A stretch of 43,764 nucleotides of DNA, from assembly GCA_022925895.1 (NCBI GenBank), contig JAKSYS010000528.1, forward strand, positions 1 through 43,764, read 5' to 3'. The notes under the pieces were generated by a model. The model was not told where the DNA came from. It saw only the letters and a list, made by a program, of their open reading frames with translations, and searched no databases. The position numbers and the translations under genes were made by a program. This DNA is from Fragilaria crotonensis (taxonomy: Eukaryota; Bacillariophyta; Fragilariophyceae; Fragilariales; Fragilariaceae). Shown here piece after piece: positions 1-9,850 of this stretch. The first letter of the stretch is position 1, and each line of letters starts with the position of its first letter.

Positions 1-131
1 ACACGAAGGATTGTTGCACATCAACCACAAAATTCCAAATCCCACCATGGACGCCAAGAATACAATCGTGATCGCAATCGCATTTGATTCTGCAGATGAA
101 TTGCATTTGTTAGCACTGCATTGCAAGTAAT

Positions 132-782
132 TCATGAGGCAGACACCATAGGCATGGTTTCTTCGACACAAGTGTTGCAGCAATGGAGGGCGGCGCAAAC
201 CAATCCGATGGTGTCGCACGACGTGGATGCTTCGGCAAGGCCATTGAAAAAATTGTTGCCGCACGAAGGATCGCAAGTACCGGTCGAGGCGTCCGTACAT
301 GCGGACACCCTTTCATCTTCCTGAACACAAACGTCCAGAGACACAGCCACAGGAGTCGACGGCCATGCACCAGTGGGAAGGGACGGCGCCGTTCCAGAAT
401 CTTGTGGTTGGGACACGGGAGCAAATGGCTGAATAACTACCACCGGAGAAAAAGAGTAAGGAGCAAAGACAGGGGCCGTTGTTGAAACCAAAGCCTGCTG
501 ACTTGGTGCTGGTGAAGCGAAGGGGGAGGAAAGTGCTGGCGAGGAGGATATAGGTGGGACGGTGGAATCAAGAGGAGAAGATGCAACTGGAACACCGCTC
601 GATGGAATCGATGCAACAGGGGGCGTTGTACCTAAGCTCTGACTTTCTACTGAGATCTGAAACACGTGCAAGGTGTAAGCTCCCTGAATCTCTTCGCAAG
701 AGTTGCATGTATCATTACCTCACTTGCGGCTGTCTGCGCTTACCAGAATGGCCAAAAGGGCGAGCGAACAAGATAAGCGCAT
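132..782 (-). CDS. Secreted 12-Cys-module protein, copy 1, truncated by frameshift
   Basis: First member of the tandem Cys-rich family. Exon 1 (782-744) encodes a 13-residue hydrophobic leader, MRLSCSLALLAIL. A phase-0 GT-AG intron (743-657, 87 bp) follows, then exon 2 (656-132), giving about 187 aa. After the leader come roughly 100 residues rich in Pro, Ser and Thr, then a Cys module with nine cysteines in the spacing of its neighbour at 1422-2202. The module stops early. Compared with that neighbour, one A is missing near base 155, which shifts the frame after the conserved CVEET and leads to a stop at 132. The last three cysteines and the hydrophobic tail are therefore lost, although recognisable decayed sequence continues to about base 35. 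It may be a recent pseudogene or make a soluble secreted form. The exon/intron structure is clear; function is unknown. Confidence 0.65.
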
Positions 783-1421
783 GTTGTTCGCTGTTCAAAT
801 AACTAAATCTTGTTGGCTGATGTCGTTTTTTTTTGTTTTTGAGATCTTGCTGTTGAGAGTTGGCCTTCATTCTGGAGTACTGTTACTCCTAGAGTAGTAG
901 CATCACGGCACCATCTGGTCGCATCATTCTCTGGAATAAGTCCTGACAAGGCACATGTAGTACTCTTCTACGGACTATAGACAAACAAACGCGGTCCGGC
1001 CTAATGATTATGTTGATGATTCAATATGTTACTTCACGAAAAAAGACAAACCGCGTCCCGTTGAAACGTGCTTATTAAATGCCTGAACGTGTTAGCCTTC
1101 CCACGTTTCATGATTCTCGTGTACTACGTAATATTCATAGTTGCACGGGACTTGGACGCCGGACTCCGTTTTGCACTATGTATGCATACACTCCGAGTAC
1201 GTCTATTCGGTATTCGGAACTTCGAAGCAATCGTAGTGTTGGGCCACCAGTTACAACGTACATTGTTCCTCTGAAGCATACTCCGGACTCTGCATATTCA
1301 TTATAATGTACTGCACGTTGCATGAATACAGCCGTTTAGGGTACGTACACCTAGGTCTTAAGTCATCACATGAATTCCGGACTACGCATCGTGGACACGA
1401 GGGATTGCTTCTACTACCACA
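783..1421. other. Intergenic, no gene seen
   Basis: This spacer separates copies 1 and 2 of the Cys-rich family. Only short unsupported ORFs are present. Bases about 1200-1380 hold several short palindromic words built on GTAC and ACTCCGGA, of the kind scattered through other spacers in the window. Confidence 0.6.
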
Positions 1422-2202
1422 CTACCACCACATTCCAAATCCTACCATGGAGGCAAAGAATACAATCGTGACCGCAATCGCATTTGATTCTGCGGAGGAT
1501 GAACTGCATTGGGTATCACCGCATTGCATGAGGTCCATGAGGCAGACACCATACGCATTGGTTTCTTCGACGCAAACGTTGCAGCACTGGATGACGGCAC
1601 AGATCAAGCCGAGAGCTTCACATTCGGACATATCTCCATTACTATTTTCCACAATACTGGCGCACGAAGGATTGCAAGCATCGGTCACAGTGGCCGCACA
1701 TGCGGTCAATCTTTCGTCCTCCTGAACACAGACTTGCAGAGACACCGCCACAGGAGGCGAAGTCCACGAGCCAACAGGAGCGTTTCCAAAACCTGTTGGT
1801 TGGGAAATGGGAGCAAATGGTTGGAAAAGTGCTGTAGGAGCCCAGGGAATAGGAGGAAATGGTGCAAAGGCGACAGGGGGGCTTGTTGGACCCGAAGTCT
1901 GACTTGGCGAAGGCCTGGCGATGGGAAAGGACGGTGGTGGTGTGGAGGATACAGGTGGAATGGTGGGATAAAACCATTGAGAAGTTGGAGACGGAGCACC
2001 CTTGATAGGAGCCAATGAAGTTAATGCGAAAGGGGGCGTTGTGGGGCCCAAGGTCTGGCTCTCTGCTGAGAACGTCTGAAACAAATGCAAGGCGTGTAAG
2101 CTCCGTCAATCTTTCGACAGAGTTTCACGTATCATTATCTGACTTGCGTCTGTCTGCGCTTACCAGTACGGCCAAAAGGACGAATGAAGAAGATTTGTGC
2201 AT
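1422..2202 (-). CDS. Secreted 12-Cys-module protein, copy 2, intact, with hydrophobic tail
   Basis: Exon 1 (2202-2164) encodes the leader MHKSSSFVLLAVL. The phase-0 intron (2163-2076, 88 bp) starts with the same 14 bases as in copy 1. Exon 2 is 2075-1422, giving about 230 aa. The mature protein has a Pro/Ser/Thr-rich stretch of about 110 residues and then one complete module of 12 cysteines, spaced C-x9-C-x7-C-x3-C-x13-C-x6-C-x4-CC-x2-C-x9-C-x6-C-x4-C. It ends in a Ser-rich spacer and about 20 hydrophobic residues finishing in GMWW, with no charged cytoplasmic tail. That end is typical of a GPI-attachment signal, or else of a C-terminal membrane anchor. I infer a cell-surface or wall-associated protein. 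I do not recognise a named family. Copy 1 is its closest relative in the window. Confidence 0.8.
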
Positions 2203-2967
2203 GTTCGCTGTTCCAATTTCAGCGCTTCAAACTCTCGTTTATGCTTTTTGTGTGAGATCCTCCAGGTAAGAGCATTCCCATTCTATCGCGTTTATGATTG
2301 CACTACGAATGCTGCGACATGAATTCATACCAGAAATAGGCTTCCGACCCAAGATTCGATGTTACATAACCGACGTATCGAAAATCGAAACGTGCTTGAA
2401 TGCGTGAACGTTTCTACCTTCGCATGTATCATAATGCTGTTGGACTCAAACTGACACTATCCACCGGTCAGCTCCGTAGGCAAAGCGTTGCCTTTGAAGT
2501 ACTTCAACATCACATTAAATCGTGCTTGGCAATAGGCCCAAAGTCAAATACCTGGTGGCAACTTTCTTAATCCTGAAATGATCCAGCTGACTGAATGCGC
2601 TCATTCGACCGTGAGATTTTTTCCCTTTTGTAGGGTGCACTGAATTGTATTCCCCTCGTTCAATCCACCTGGAACATGCTTTCTTTTTCGTGGGCACTCG
2701 TCACATTGAGTATGAGAAGGATGATCACAGCAAAACAGCAACGCCGGCCCGCTACTACGCGATGAGGAGAGAATTTTTTTGTGGAAGAAGTTCCATAACA
2801 CTCAGCTGTTAGTAGTGTACAATGCGATCGTTACCTCGTTCAGTGTCGAGTCAATGGAGTCACGACAACAGATCGAATTCCGCACCATACAATCAAGAAG
2901 GAACTTCTGAGCAGCTCGCAGTCCTTGCAGTCGCCAAAGTTGGTATCGAGCAAGTACAAGAACAATA
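2203..2967. other. Intergenic, no gene seen
   Basis: Spacer between copies 2 and 3 of the Cys-rich family. The short reading frames here lack start context, paralogue support or recognisable domains. Part of the spacer (about 2515-2700) resembles 3770-3920: both contain TTAATCCTGA...ATGATC and the stretch ending in a GAAGGATGATCAC-like string. This suggests that intergenic DNA was duplicated along with the genes. Confidence 0.5.
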
Positions 2968-3358
2968 CTAAGGACGTTCAAATGCATTTTGTCTATTTTT
3001 CCAAACTACGCAAACACAACATGAGGGAATGCCTCTTTTCGTTACAGACTTTCGAACCCCGCAATTGAGACCAAGAAGGCGATCGGGAATGCAATGATAT
3101 GCTGCAGGTCGGATGGATGGATCAAACCATCGAGACGTTTCTTCTGGAGCAACGTTTGAAGGAGTGATTGAAGGTACATCAGTGGCTGTTGTTGGTGGTG
3201 TGCCTAGAGTCTGGCTTTCTGTTGAGACCTGAAATAAATGCAAGGTTTGAAAGCTCGGTGAATCATTATGCCATTGTTGCATATGCATCTTTCACTAACT
3301 TTCATCTGTCTGTGCTTACCAGAACGGCCAAAAGTGCAAGTGGCGACGATAGTCGCAT
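2968..3358 (-). pseudogene. Secreted 12-Cys-module protein, copy 3, remnant without the Cys module
   Basis: The signal-peptide exon is preserved (3358-3320, MRLSSPLALLAVL), as is the phase-0 intron (3319-3229, 91 bp, starting GTAAGCACAGACAG). Exon 2 begins at 3228 with VSTESQTLG, clearly matching copies 1 and 2. Similarity runs for only about 40 residues, to the point matching WF-P-I-P in copy 2. It then turns into unrelated sequence with a stop at 2968, giving at most 99 aa. The whole Cys module and the anchor are missing, so a deletion or rearrangement removed the 3' half. A short secreted peptide cannot be excluded, but a degraded tandem copy is the simpler reading. Confidence 0.65.
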
Positions 3359-4551
3359 GTTGTTTGCTGCCGAAGTTGCAATGATTCTAACGATGTTGAT
3401 GCATCATTAGTGAAATACTGAAGAATTTGTGAGATCCTGCTCAGACTTTTTCGCCTTCTTGCTTGTTTATCACTCTGAATCTTCCACTTTTGAGACGTGC
3501 TTGCGTGGGGCGTCGCATGGCGAACGTGTCAAACAATCCCCTCCGAGTATTCGTTCTACTGTATGATACGTGTACCGGTAGAGTTCTCTGAGTACCAGGT
3601 ACTCATACTGTACACGGTTCAGTAGGTTCGTCGTGTTCGCTGGCTGCAGAGATCTTTCGGCACATGAAGTCGAGTCGTGTTCGCATGCTGGCATTACAGA
3701 GATTACAGTGCTACCACGTACCTTACGAGAAGTACAAGTACCGGTGTTTCTTGTTCTGGTCGAACCCTTCTTAATCCTGATGATATGATCATGCTGACAA
3801 CAGTTTGTGTTCATTCGATTGTGTGATTTGCGAATGCACTGAACTGCACTCATCGAGTTCATCTACCGGGAGCATGCATTCTCTTTCCTGGACTCGCATC
3901 ACATCGATAATGCGAAGGATGATCACTGCAGAACTGAATTGATGAGAACCTCGCAACACACACACACAACACCCTTTGTGCCATCAATGTTGATATCGAG
4001 TAAGAAGATGAGACGAAATGAGAGCATGAGACAAACTATCGAAACAACATCCAACCTTCCATTTATTCGTTTTGGACTTCGCAACGGCGACATGCCAAAT
4101 TGCTGCTTCTGTTTCTCCGCTACGACAATGTCGAAAACCCCACTGCATTGAGTTGTGGAAATCCATGAGGGTGTGATTGGAGTTGACATGAAGCCGTTTC
4201 CAGATTAAATGAACAACGACCAGAAACGCGCCTATTCCGTTCCAAGAAAAGTGACAGCTGCACCACAACCAAAATGACTACAAGCTAATGCGGGAAAGCA
4301 CACACACACGTATGAAGATAACAAGGAGTTTTACTCGCGTAACAATCACCACCATCACAGACATCTACCTTACCGTTTCTCGCTACTGACCTTTTTACAA
4401 TGGCCGACTGACAGGAAAGTATCGAATGATTCCGAACCAAAAGTTCTCCCAATTGATTTGTCTCACACGTCATTTCCAAGCAAGTGTTGAGAAAGCAGCA
4501 ACACAGTCACAACCATAAACGCACATGCGCTACTAATAGCACTCCGTTCCA
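3359..4551. other. Intergenic, no gene seen
   Basis: About 1.2 kb between copies 3 and 4. Short overlapping frames on both strands (for example around 3470-3862 and 3923-4268) have no recognisable domain and no paralogue in the window. A short CA-repeat tract lies near 3956-3972. Confidence 0.5.
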
Positions 4552-6003
4552 CTACCATACAGATCCATCCAACATGACTGCAACTCCCATCATGGTCGCC
4601 ACAAGAACGGACCAGATTGTCGTATAGGAAAAGGATCCATTCGTGGGCGCCGCAGTTTTGGCTTGATTGACATTTTCATTCCTCAAGGTCGGGGTATTGG
4701 ATGGACGAAATGTGACGGATGGGGCTGAGGAAGGATCTGACATTTCCACATTAGGGGCGGTTGGGTTATTACCCACGGGTGCGGATGTGGTAGTGGGCAT
4801 CATATCGACTGGTGGATTTGGTGTCATACCAGATGACGGCATCATTACCTCTCCTGCAGGAAAAGGTGAGGATGAAGATTCAACACTTGGAGCAGTTGAT
4901 CCCGAAGGTTCCATCATGGGCATCCCCGAGTTCGAAATGGAAGGGAAATCCGCCGTAGTGGGTGCAATCGGCGAGAAGGATCCACAGTTACTGCTGCACT
5001 CAAAGATGGATGCAAGGCAGGCACCATACGCTTTGCCTTCGTTGGCACAAGCAGTGCAACATGTCAGCACATCGCAAATGACTCCAATCGAATCGCATCC
5101 ATTGAATTCACTGGCTGCTGTCACGTTATCACAAGAACCCTCACATGACGGAGCCGTGCTTGCCAAACAACCGTACCAGCCCATTGTTTCCACCTGACAG
5201 TCATCGCTGTGAGCATTGGAAGGATTGAGTGGAGGAAAAGTAAAAGGTGGAAAGGTCAACATGGCGGGGGAAAAGGGCATTGCCGGAGAGGGTGCTGAAG
5301 GTGTAGTATCGGTACAGTCAATGCTATCGCAAGATGCAGCGGTGCTACTGCAGTCCACCACCGTCATTCCGAGCGCTGCACACGATGGGCAACATATGAA
5401 GGACTCGCAAGCGTCTTGGAGATCTCCACAGATTGACCCAGTAGACGTTGTGTTAGACAAGGAAAGACATGAAGTTAGGCATTCAAGAGGATTTGCCATG
5501 ATGCATTGCCTCAAAGCCTCGTTGTCGTCAGCGCAGCTGGCATCCACAAATGGAGGAAGGGTAATGTCGGACCCTCCCGATGGCGGGGAAGACGGAGACG
5601 TAGTCGTCGTAGGAATACTATCACATCCCTCGGTAACACAGTCTGCAAGCATGCAGTTCTTGTATTCGATGACAGATTCGGCGCAAGTCGGGCAACAAGC
5701 GGCGAGAGAGCAATAGGTTGGTTCTTGTGTGCAGTTGCCAGGCGTTTCTATCAAATCAAGCTCACCGTTGGTGCAACTTATGCCACAACCAACAATATTG
5801 GCAGAAACACAGGTATAGTAATCGGTGATATTGCAATCCTGCCCCGTAGCGAGGGCCTGTGGTGCGAAATGCGAGGATGAGAGATGCGAAACGTGAAATT
5901 CATGAGTTGAAATTACAATGTGGCTGCTGAACTTCTGAATGACCTGAGGAATGTTTGGGCTTACCGAAAGGGACACGAGAGCGAGGAGAGAACTGAAGTA
6001 CAT
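4552..6003 (-). CDS. Secreted protein with three 12-Cys modules and GPI-like tail (copy 4)
   Basis: Exon 1 (6003-5965) encodes the 13-residue leader MYFSSLLALVSLS. A 108-bp GT-AG intron (5964-5857) follows, then exon 2 (5856-4552), giving about 447 aa. The intron is a multiple of three and has no stop, so the frame also reads through it unspliced (483 aa). The position, matched to the family, argues that it is removed. The mature protein has three modules of 12 cysteines each, including the invariant CC-x2-CA core. The modules are joined by short Pro/Ser/Thr linkers, one with repeated PPFTFPPL-like units. A mucin-like Ser/Thr/Pro stretch of about 120 residues and a C-terminal hydrophobic segment follow. 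I infer an extracellular, disulfide-rich protein held at the surface by a lipid or membrane anchor. It is the largest member of the array and has no visible lesion. Its biochemical role is unknown. Confidence 0.85.
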   Translation of the reverse strand: MYFSSLLALVSLSVSPNIPQVIQKFSSHIVISTHEFHVSHLSSSHFAPQALATGQDCNITDYYTCVSANIVGCGISCTNGELDLIETPGNCTQEPTYCSLAACCPTCAESVIEYKNCMLADCVTEGCDSIPTTTTSPSSPPSGGSDITLPPFVDASCADDNEALRQCIMANPLECLTSCLSLSNTTSTGSICGDLQDACESFICCPSCAALGMTVVDCSSTAASCDSIDCTDTTPSAPSPAMPFSPAMLTFPPFTFPPLNPSNAHSDDCQVETMGWYGCLASTAPSCEGSCDNVTAASEFNGCDSIGVICDVLTCCTACANEGKAYGACLASIFECSSNCGSFSPIAPTTADFPSISNSGMPMMEPSGSTAPSVESSSSPFPAGEVMMPSSGMTPNPPVDMMPTTTSAPVGNNPTAPNVEMSDPSSAPSVTFRPSNTPTLRNENVNQAKTAAPTNGSFSYTTIWSVLVATMMGVAVMLDGSVW

Positions 6004-7581
6004 TTTTGTTCTTTGGTTATTGGTTGTAAGGGGAGCTGATCTTGAATATTACGATTTCCAATGTCCAGTGAATGAATTATAATACTATTTGAGTTGAATC
6101 CATTGGCAAATGCCACACGAGGGTGTGTGTGCCACCACATCATAAACCATAGCCAGCACCTAAGTCCTGGGAACTCGATTGATTCCCACAAACGGAAGTA
6201 TGCTGTTTGTCAGAAAAGTACACGCCAGTTTGGCGTAGTTGTAGGGTGGCTCCAGGACGGTGCCTTCGTTGTTGCGTGCGCAGTGCATGGTGAAGAGGTT
6301 GATGTGCTCCTGCTCTTGTGGACAGCGGTCACAAGAAGCGAACTTCTGAATCTGTTTCTGTTCCGTGTATCGTGACAAATGAAAAATGAAGGACTCGAAG
6401 GACATGCACAAGACTCGGAGTTTATGGAGAATTTCAGGTCTTCGGCCGCCCGAAGATGGATCAAGCAACGATCACATTTCTACCGTACCAGGTAGTAGAA
6501 AGCATAGAGTACGTCGTTCGTACAACTAATGTATACTACTGCATACAGTGCTACCAGGTAGTGTACCAAGAATAGCACGTTCATTTTGAGGTTGTGTTTT
6601 TTTTACTGCATACAGTGCTACTGTAGTTTCGTGTTACAGTACTCCGTGTAAGCTGTAAGCTGTAAGCTGTAAGAGGAGGCTCGTACGACTGCGCTTACTG
6701 TACTTCAATACTGTAAAGCTCTCTACTACTGTATGCATAGTAGATAGAAGTGTTCTGAAGACCTCCTTAACTTGTAACACATAGATCACAGATCTATTAA
6801 TAGGTCGGTGCATCACACAAGTATAGGTATAATTTGATGGTCACAGTGCCCCATGTTGTCGGTGGCATTTCATAAATGCACAAGTATTATGCCCATTCTT
6901 CTCTCTATCCGCACTAGGATACAACTCCGTTGTTTGCCGTCAACGCCAAGGACGGTAACGACGAAGAAACTTGATGCAGTATTGTCCACAATTTACGGAT
7001 TCATGACATGTGCGGGGCATCGCGGGAAAACCTGGGTAGTAGCAGACGTATTAGGGGAAATCACTAGGACGCTGCTATTGGCCACACCAACAAGTCAATT
7101 GGAGGTGAAATCAACTAGACTGTTCCCTTTCTTTCACCACGTCTCGGAAGCACCTTTGCTGAGATCCCCAGTTCCAGTTCGCTGTTCGAGTCCTATTCGT
7201 GTGAAACTTGCATCTCCCAACGACTTGCGTTCCGAAAGCATTAAATCAGGCGAGTACATGGGATGCTCGAGGACCAGGTTTTCCTTTCTCGGGTGATGTT
7301 GCAGTGTGTGCGGATTTATTGGGTGACTGTCTTCCCGAGGATCATGAACCAATGAATTCTGGGGTCATAGCATCGACGTGAACTGTGCGTAGCAAACTAA
7401 CGCGGGTGGCAGTATCGAAGTCATGGTGCAGGGTGCAGTATTGTACATTTTGTCCTAATAGCTTAAGTTACCTTGTAGCTGAGGAATGGTGATACATTTG
7501 ATACAACTCTATCAAGTGAGAAGCGGCCAAGACTTCCACGTACATGTTTGACAGCCAAGAATACAATACAAGGAGAGACGA
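6004..7581. other. Intergenic, one doubtful small ORF
   Basis: This spacer lies between the copy 4 gene and the glycosyltransferase gene. An ATG-started plus-strand frame of 147 codons (6853-7296) has no signal peptide, domain or paralogue, and I do not call it. Bases 6480-6640 contain repeated words such as TACTGCATACAGTGCTAC (about 6537 and 6604) and GTACCAGGTAGT, next to a 7-bp tandem repeat at 6648-6673. Confidence 0.45.
6648..6673. repeat. 7-bp tandem microsatellite (GTAAGCT)n
   Basis: The heptamer GTAAGCT is repeated about 3.7 times without mismatch. It lies in intergenic DNA and has no evident function. Confidence 0.85.
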
Positions 7582-8781
7582 CTATGCCAGTCCTTCGTGA
7601 GCCACTGATTGAATCACAGCACGATTCCACGTATCACGCCAGAGTCCCAAGGCCCAATCTGGAAGCAAAAGGGTGTTAAGCAATTCCGGGATAAATTCGT
7701 CTGGTAACGTCATCAGGGAAGTGCCGTTCACTGGTATACCGATATCTGGGATTGCAAACCATGCTTCCCATGGCTTGGGCGTTCCAATGTAGTGAACCAC
7801 AGAGCAATCATGGTATGTATCATTGTGCTGGTACTTTGGTCGTTGATTGAGGCGCGATTTCGGGTCCTCTGGCTCAAACCGTTCCGGGAAGCGCTGAGCG
7901 TATTCAAAAAATACATCTTGATCTGTGTATGCCTCTCGTCGCATCATTGTCTTATAATCAATATCGGTGCAGTTTCCCATGCATGTACCATTGACAAGCA
8001 TCTCAACCATGTACGAGAAGGTCGTGTCGTTTGGTCTCGCCAGCATAACGCCATTGTTGAAGTAGTAGCGGCTACCGACAGCCAAAAAGTCAAGTTGTGG
8101 CTTTGAACGAAATCTTTGGATAATGTCGTACATGCAATCAATGAGATCCCCTCGCGCCAGTGTGTCAATATCAATGTAAAACACAATATCGCATTCCACA
8201 ATGTCTGGTCGAAACAAAAGTATTTTCGAGAAAACGTCTCGAAAACGTTCTTGGACAGACGAACGATGAAGTGCAATGGCACTCAATAAATTCTGAGGCA
8301 GGTCAACCATCTTAACTTGAGCCCCGAGGGCTTCCAGTATTTCTTTTTCCAAGGGCTGGATGGTATTATTGCCGACAACAATTACCAGGGGTGGATGGGA
8401 TGTCAATGCACTGGACTCTGCCAGAGACGCCACAAGAGCAACTGATCCATTGAAATATGACGGATCACAAAGGAAAAGAACGAACCTAGTCATTTCACGG
8501 ATCGCCGTCAAGTCCACCTTGGCCACTTTTCGCAGCAATGCCCCATTGAAGATTCCTTTACTTTCTTGGGCAAAGCCGAGGGTTGATGTTTTGTTTCTGC
8601 TTTCATTGGGTGTCAGCTCCGTCCTACAAGCGATGCCCCTAGATTTGTTGACGTTGGTCAGCACTGGAACCGTGATGAAGAATCGGATGAGAACATTCGT
8701 GCTCACCACTAGAGCAATCAAAGCCAAGATGCGCCAAACGTTGTGTAGAATAGATCCAGGATGATCTCTTGGGATGCCCAT
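7582..8781 (-). CDS. GT8-like glycosyltransferase, type II membrane protein
   Basis: A single-exon gene of 399 aa. I place the start at the ATG at 8781, because the frame is open further upstream only from a GTG. Residues about 17-36 form one membrane segment behind a short N-terminal tail, as in Golgi type II transferases. The lumenal part shows hallmarks of glycosyltransferase family 8, the glycogenin/LARGE/galactinol synthase type. These are the metal-binding DxD in FYIDIDTL (Asp204 and Asp206), the acceptor-side YFNNGVMLARP (240-250), a TDQDVF motif (286-291) and the C-terminal HYIGTPKPW (330-338), where the family His-x-x-Gly-x-x-Lys-Pro-Trp binds the nucleotide sugar. The enzyme should transfer a sugar from a nucleotide donor to a glycan in the secretory pathway. 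Donor and acceptor are not visible. It sits inside the array of secreted Ser/Thr/Pro-rich proteins; a functional link is possible but unproven. Confidence 0.87.
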   Translation of the reverse strand: MGIPRDHPGSILHNVWRILALIALVVSTNVLIRFFITVPVLTNVNKSRGIACRTELTPNESRNKTSTLGFAQESKGIFNGALLRKVAKVDLTAIREMTRFVLFLCDPSYFNGSVALVASLAESSALTSHPPLVIVVGNNTIQPLEKEILEALGAQVKMVDLPQNLLSAIALHRSSVQERFRDVFSKILLFRPDIVECDIVFYIDIDTLARGDLIDCMYDIIQRFRSKPQLDFLAVGSRYYFNNGVMLARPNDTTFSYMVEMLVNGTCMGNCTDIDYKTMMRREAYTDQDVFFEYAQRFPERFEPEDPKSRLNQRPKYQHNDTYHDCSVVHYIGTPKPWEAWFAIPDIGIPVNGTSLMTLPDEFIPELLNTLLLPDWALGLWRDTWNRAVIQSVAHEGLA

Positions 8782-9847
8782 TGGATGAACACATGTAAGT
8801 AACACACTACCTTCCACTGTAGTATAATTGCAGGTTCTGTTGTTGCGTTCTGTTCTCTCAAGTTCGGCACAGTTGACACGACTGATGTTGAACCACTGCG
8901 CTCAAGGTTCGCTGATTGGTTTGGGGGGCGACAATTGTATATTGCGAGGGTGTTATATACATATTCATAGTCGAATTATAGTGCAACGTTCAGTACGTTC
9001 TATCGTACTGAGAACTCAACGGGAAAAAATCAAAATTCGAATGTTCATACTTCGTATGCATACACAATACACATACACACCTATCTGAACGTGCAGTGCA
9101 TGCAATGAGACAACTTTTATGTGGAAATAGGAAGTAGGAAACAGGAACAGAAAAGGGAATGTGTGATACATTCTAATCGAAACCATGGTACTGTATGATT
9201 GTGGTAGATTTCAGGGCTATTCAGTGGCTCGATGATATGAACTGTGGAGAGCGACGAGCGCACTCACCACACAAACATCATGATAGATGAGAAATCAGAT
9301 CAGACTCAGGGAATCGTGTCATTCAAGCTTCTGTTACTCCAACAGGTGGATGCTATGATACATCAACTTGATTGCATGAAAGAATTAAACTTGCGTAAGG
9401 GCATGCACTCTTTGTAGTAGTGACTTTTAAAATCGTGATAAGTACGGCCACAACCTCTTGGCGTAAGACAATTTGCTGAAAACCAAACAGTGCAAGGGGA
9501 CGTTTCCAGGCAGTCGCCCTCATCCACCAGCAATAAAGTCGAAACATTCTTGAACGAGCACGTCACCAACTACCAAAATGCCATGCACCATATCCATGTT
9601 GGAAGGACGAAACTCAGGAGCACACCGAAACCTACAATACTACTACAAATTAGCAACCACGTCAACAAATAACTTCTCAACACTGTACCCTGTTACTCTG
9701 GCTATCCGTGATGTCCTACTCTGAATACGCATTACGAGCATAGGCTATTCGCCTCACAATTACTGGTCAATACTTCCACAACTCTTGTCGTACAGGTTGA
9801 ATTCTCGCTGAGCCTCCAGTACTGGTGTTGGAGGTATGATACCGTTT
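8782..9847. other. Intergenic, no gene seen
   Basis: This holds the upstream region of the glycosyltransferase gene and the 3' flank of Cys-family copy 5. From 9671 on it is a near-duplicate of 14309-14490. The short frames present lack support. Confidence 0.5.
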
Positions 9848-9850
9848 TTA
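9671..9850. repeat. 3'-flank duplicate shared with 14309-14490
   Basis: About 180 bp just downstream of the stop codon of copy 5 is nearly identical to the sequence just downstream of copy 6. Both begin at ACTTCTCAACACTGTACC and continue through TACTCTGAATACGCATTACG into the last codons of the genes. This shows that the two genes were duplicated together with their 3' flanks, relatively recently. Confidence 0.85.

Noticed and set aside
4667-5880. Plus-strand open frames of 124-176 codons
   Set aside because: Antisense to the copy 4 exon; no start context or domain.
6853-7296. 147-codon plus-strand frame with an ATG
   Set aside because: No domain, signal peptide, paralogue or promoter element; composition is not clearly coding.
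8779-8817. Longer N-termini for the glycosyltransferase, the 700-aa protein and the NDPK-like protein
   Set aside because: The upstream extensions begin with GTG or TTG. ATG codons at 8781, 19158 and 22749 give sensible membrane or targeting N-termini.
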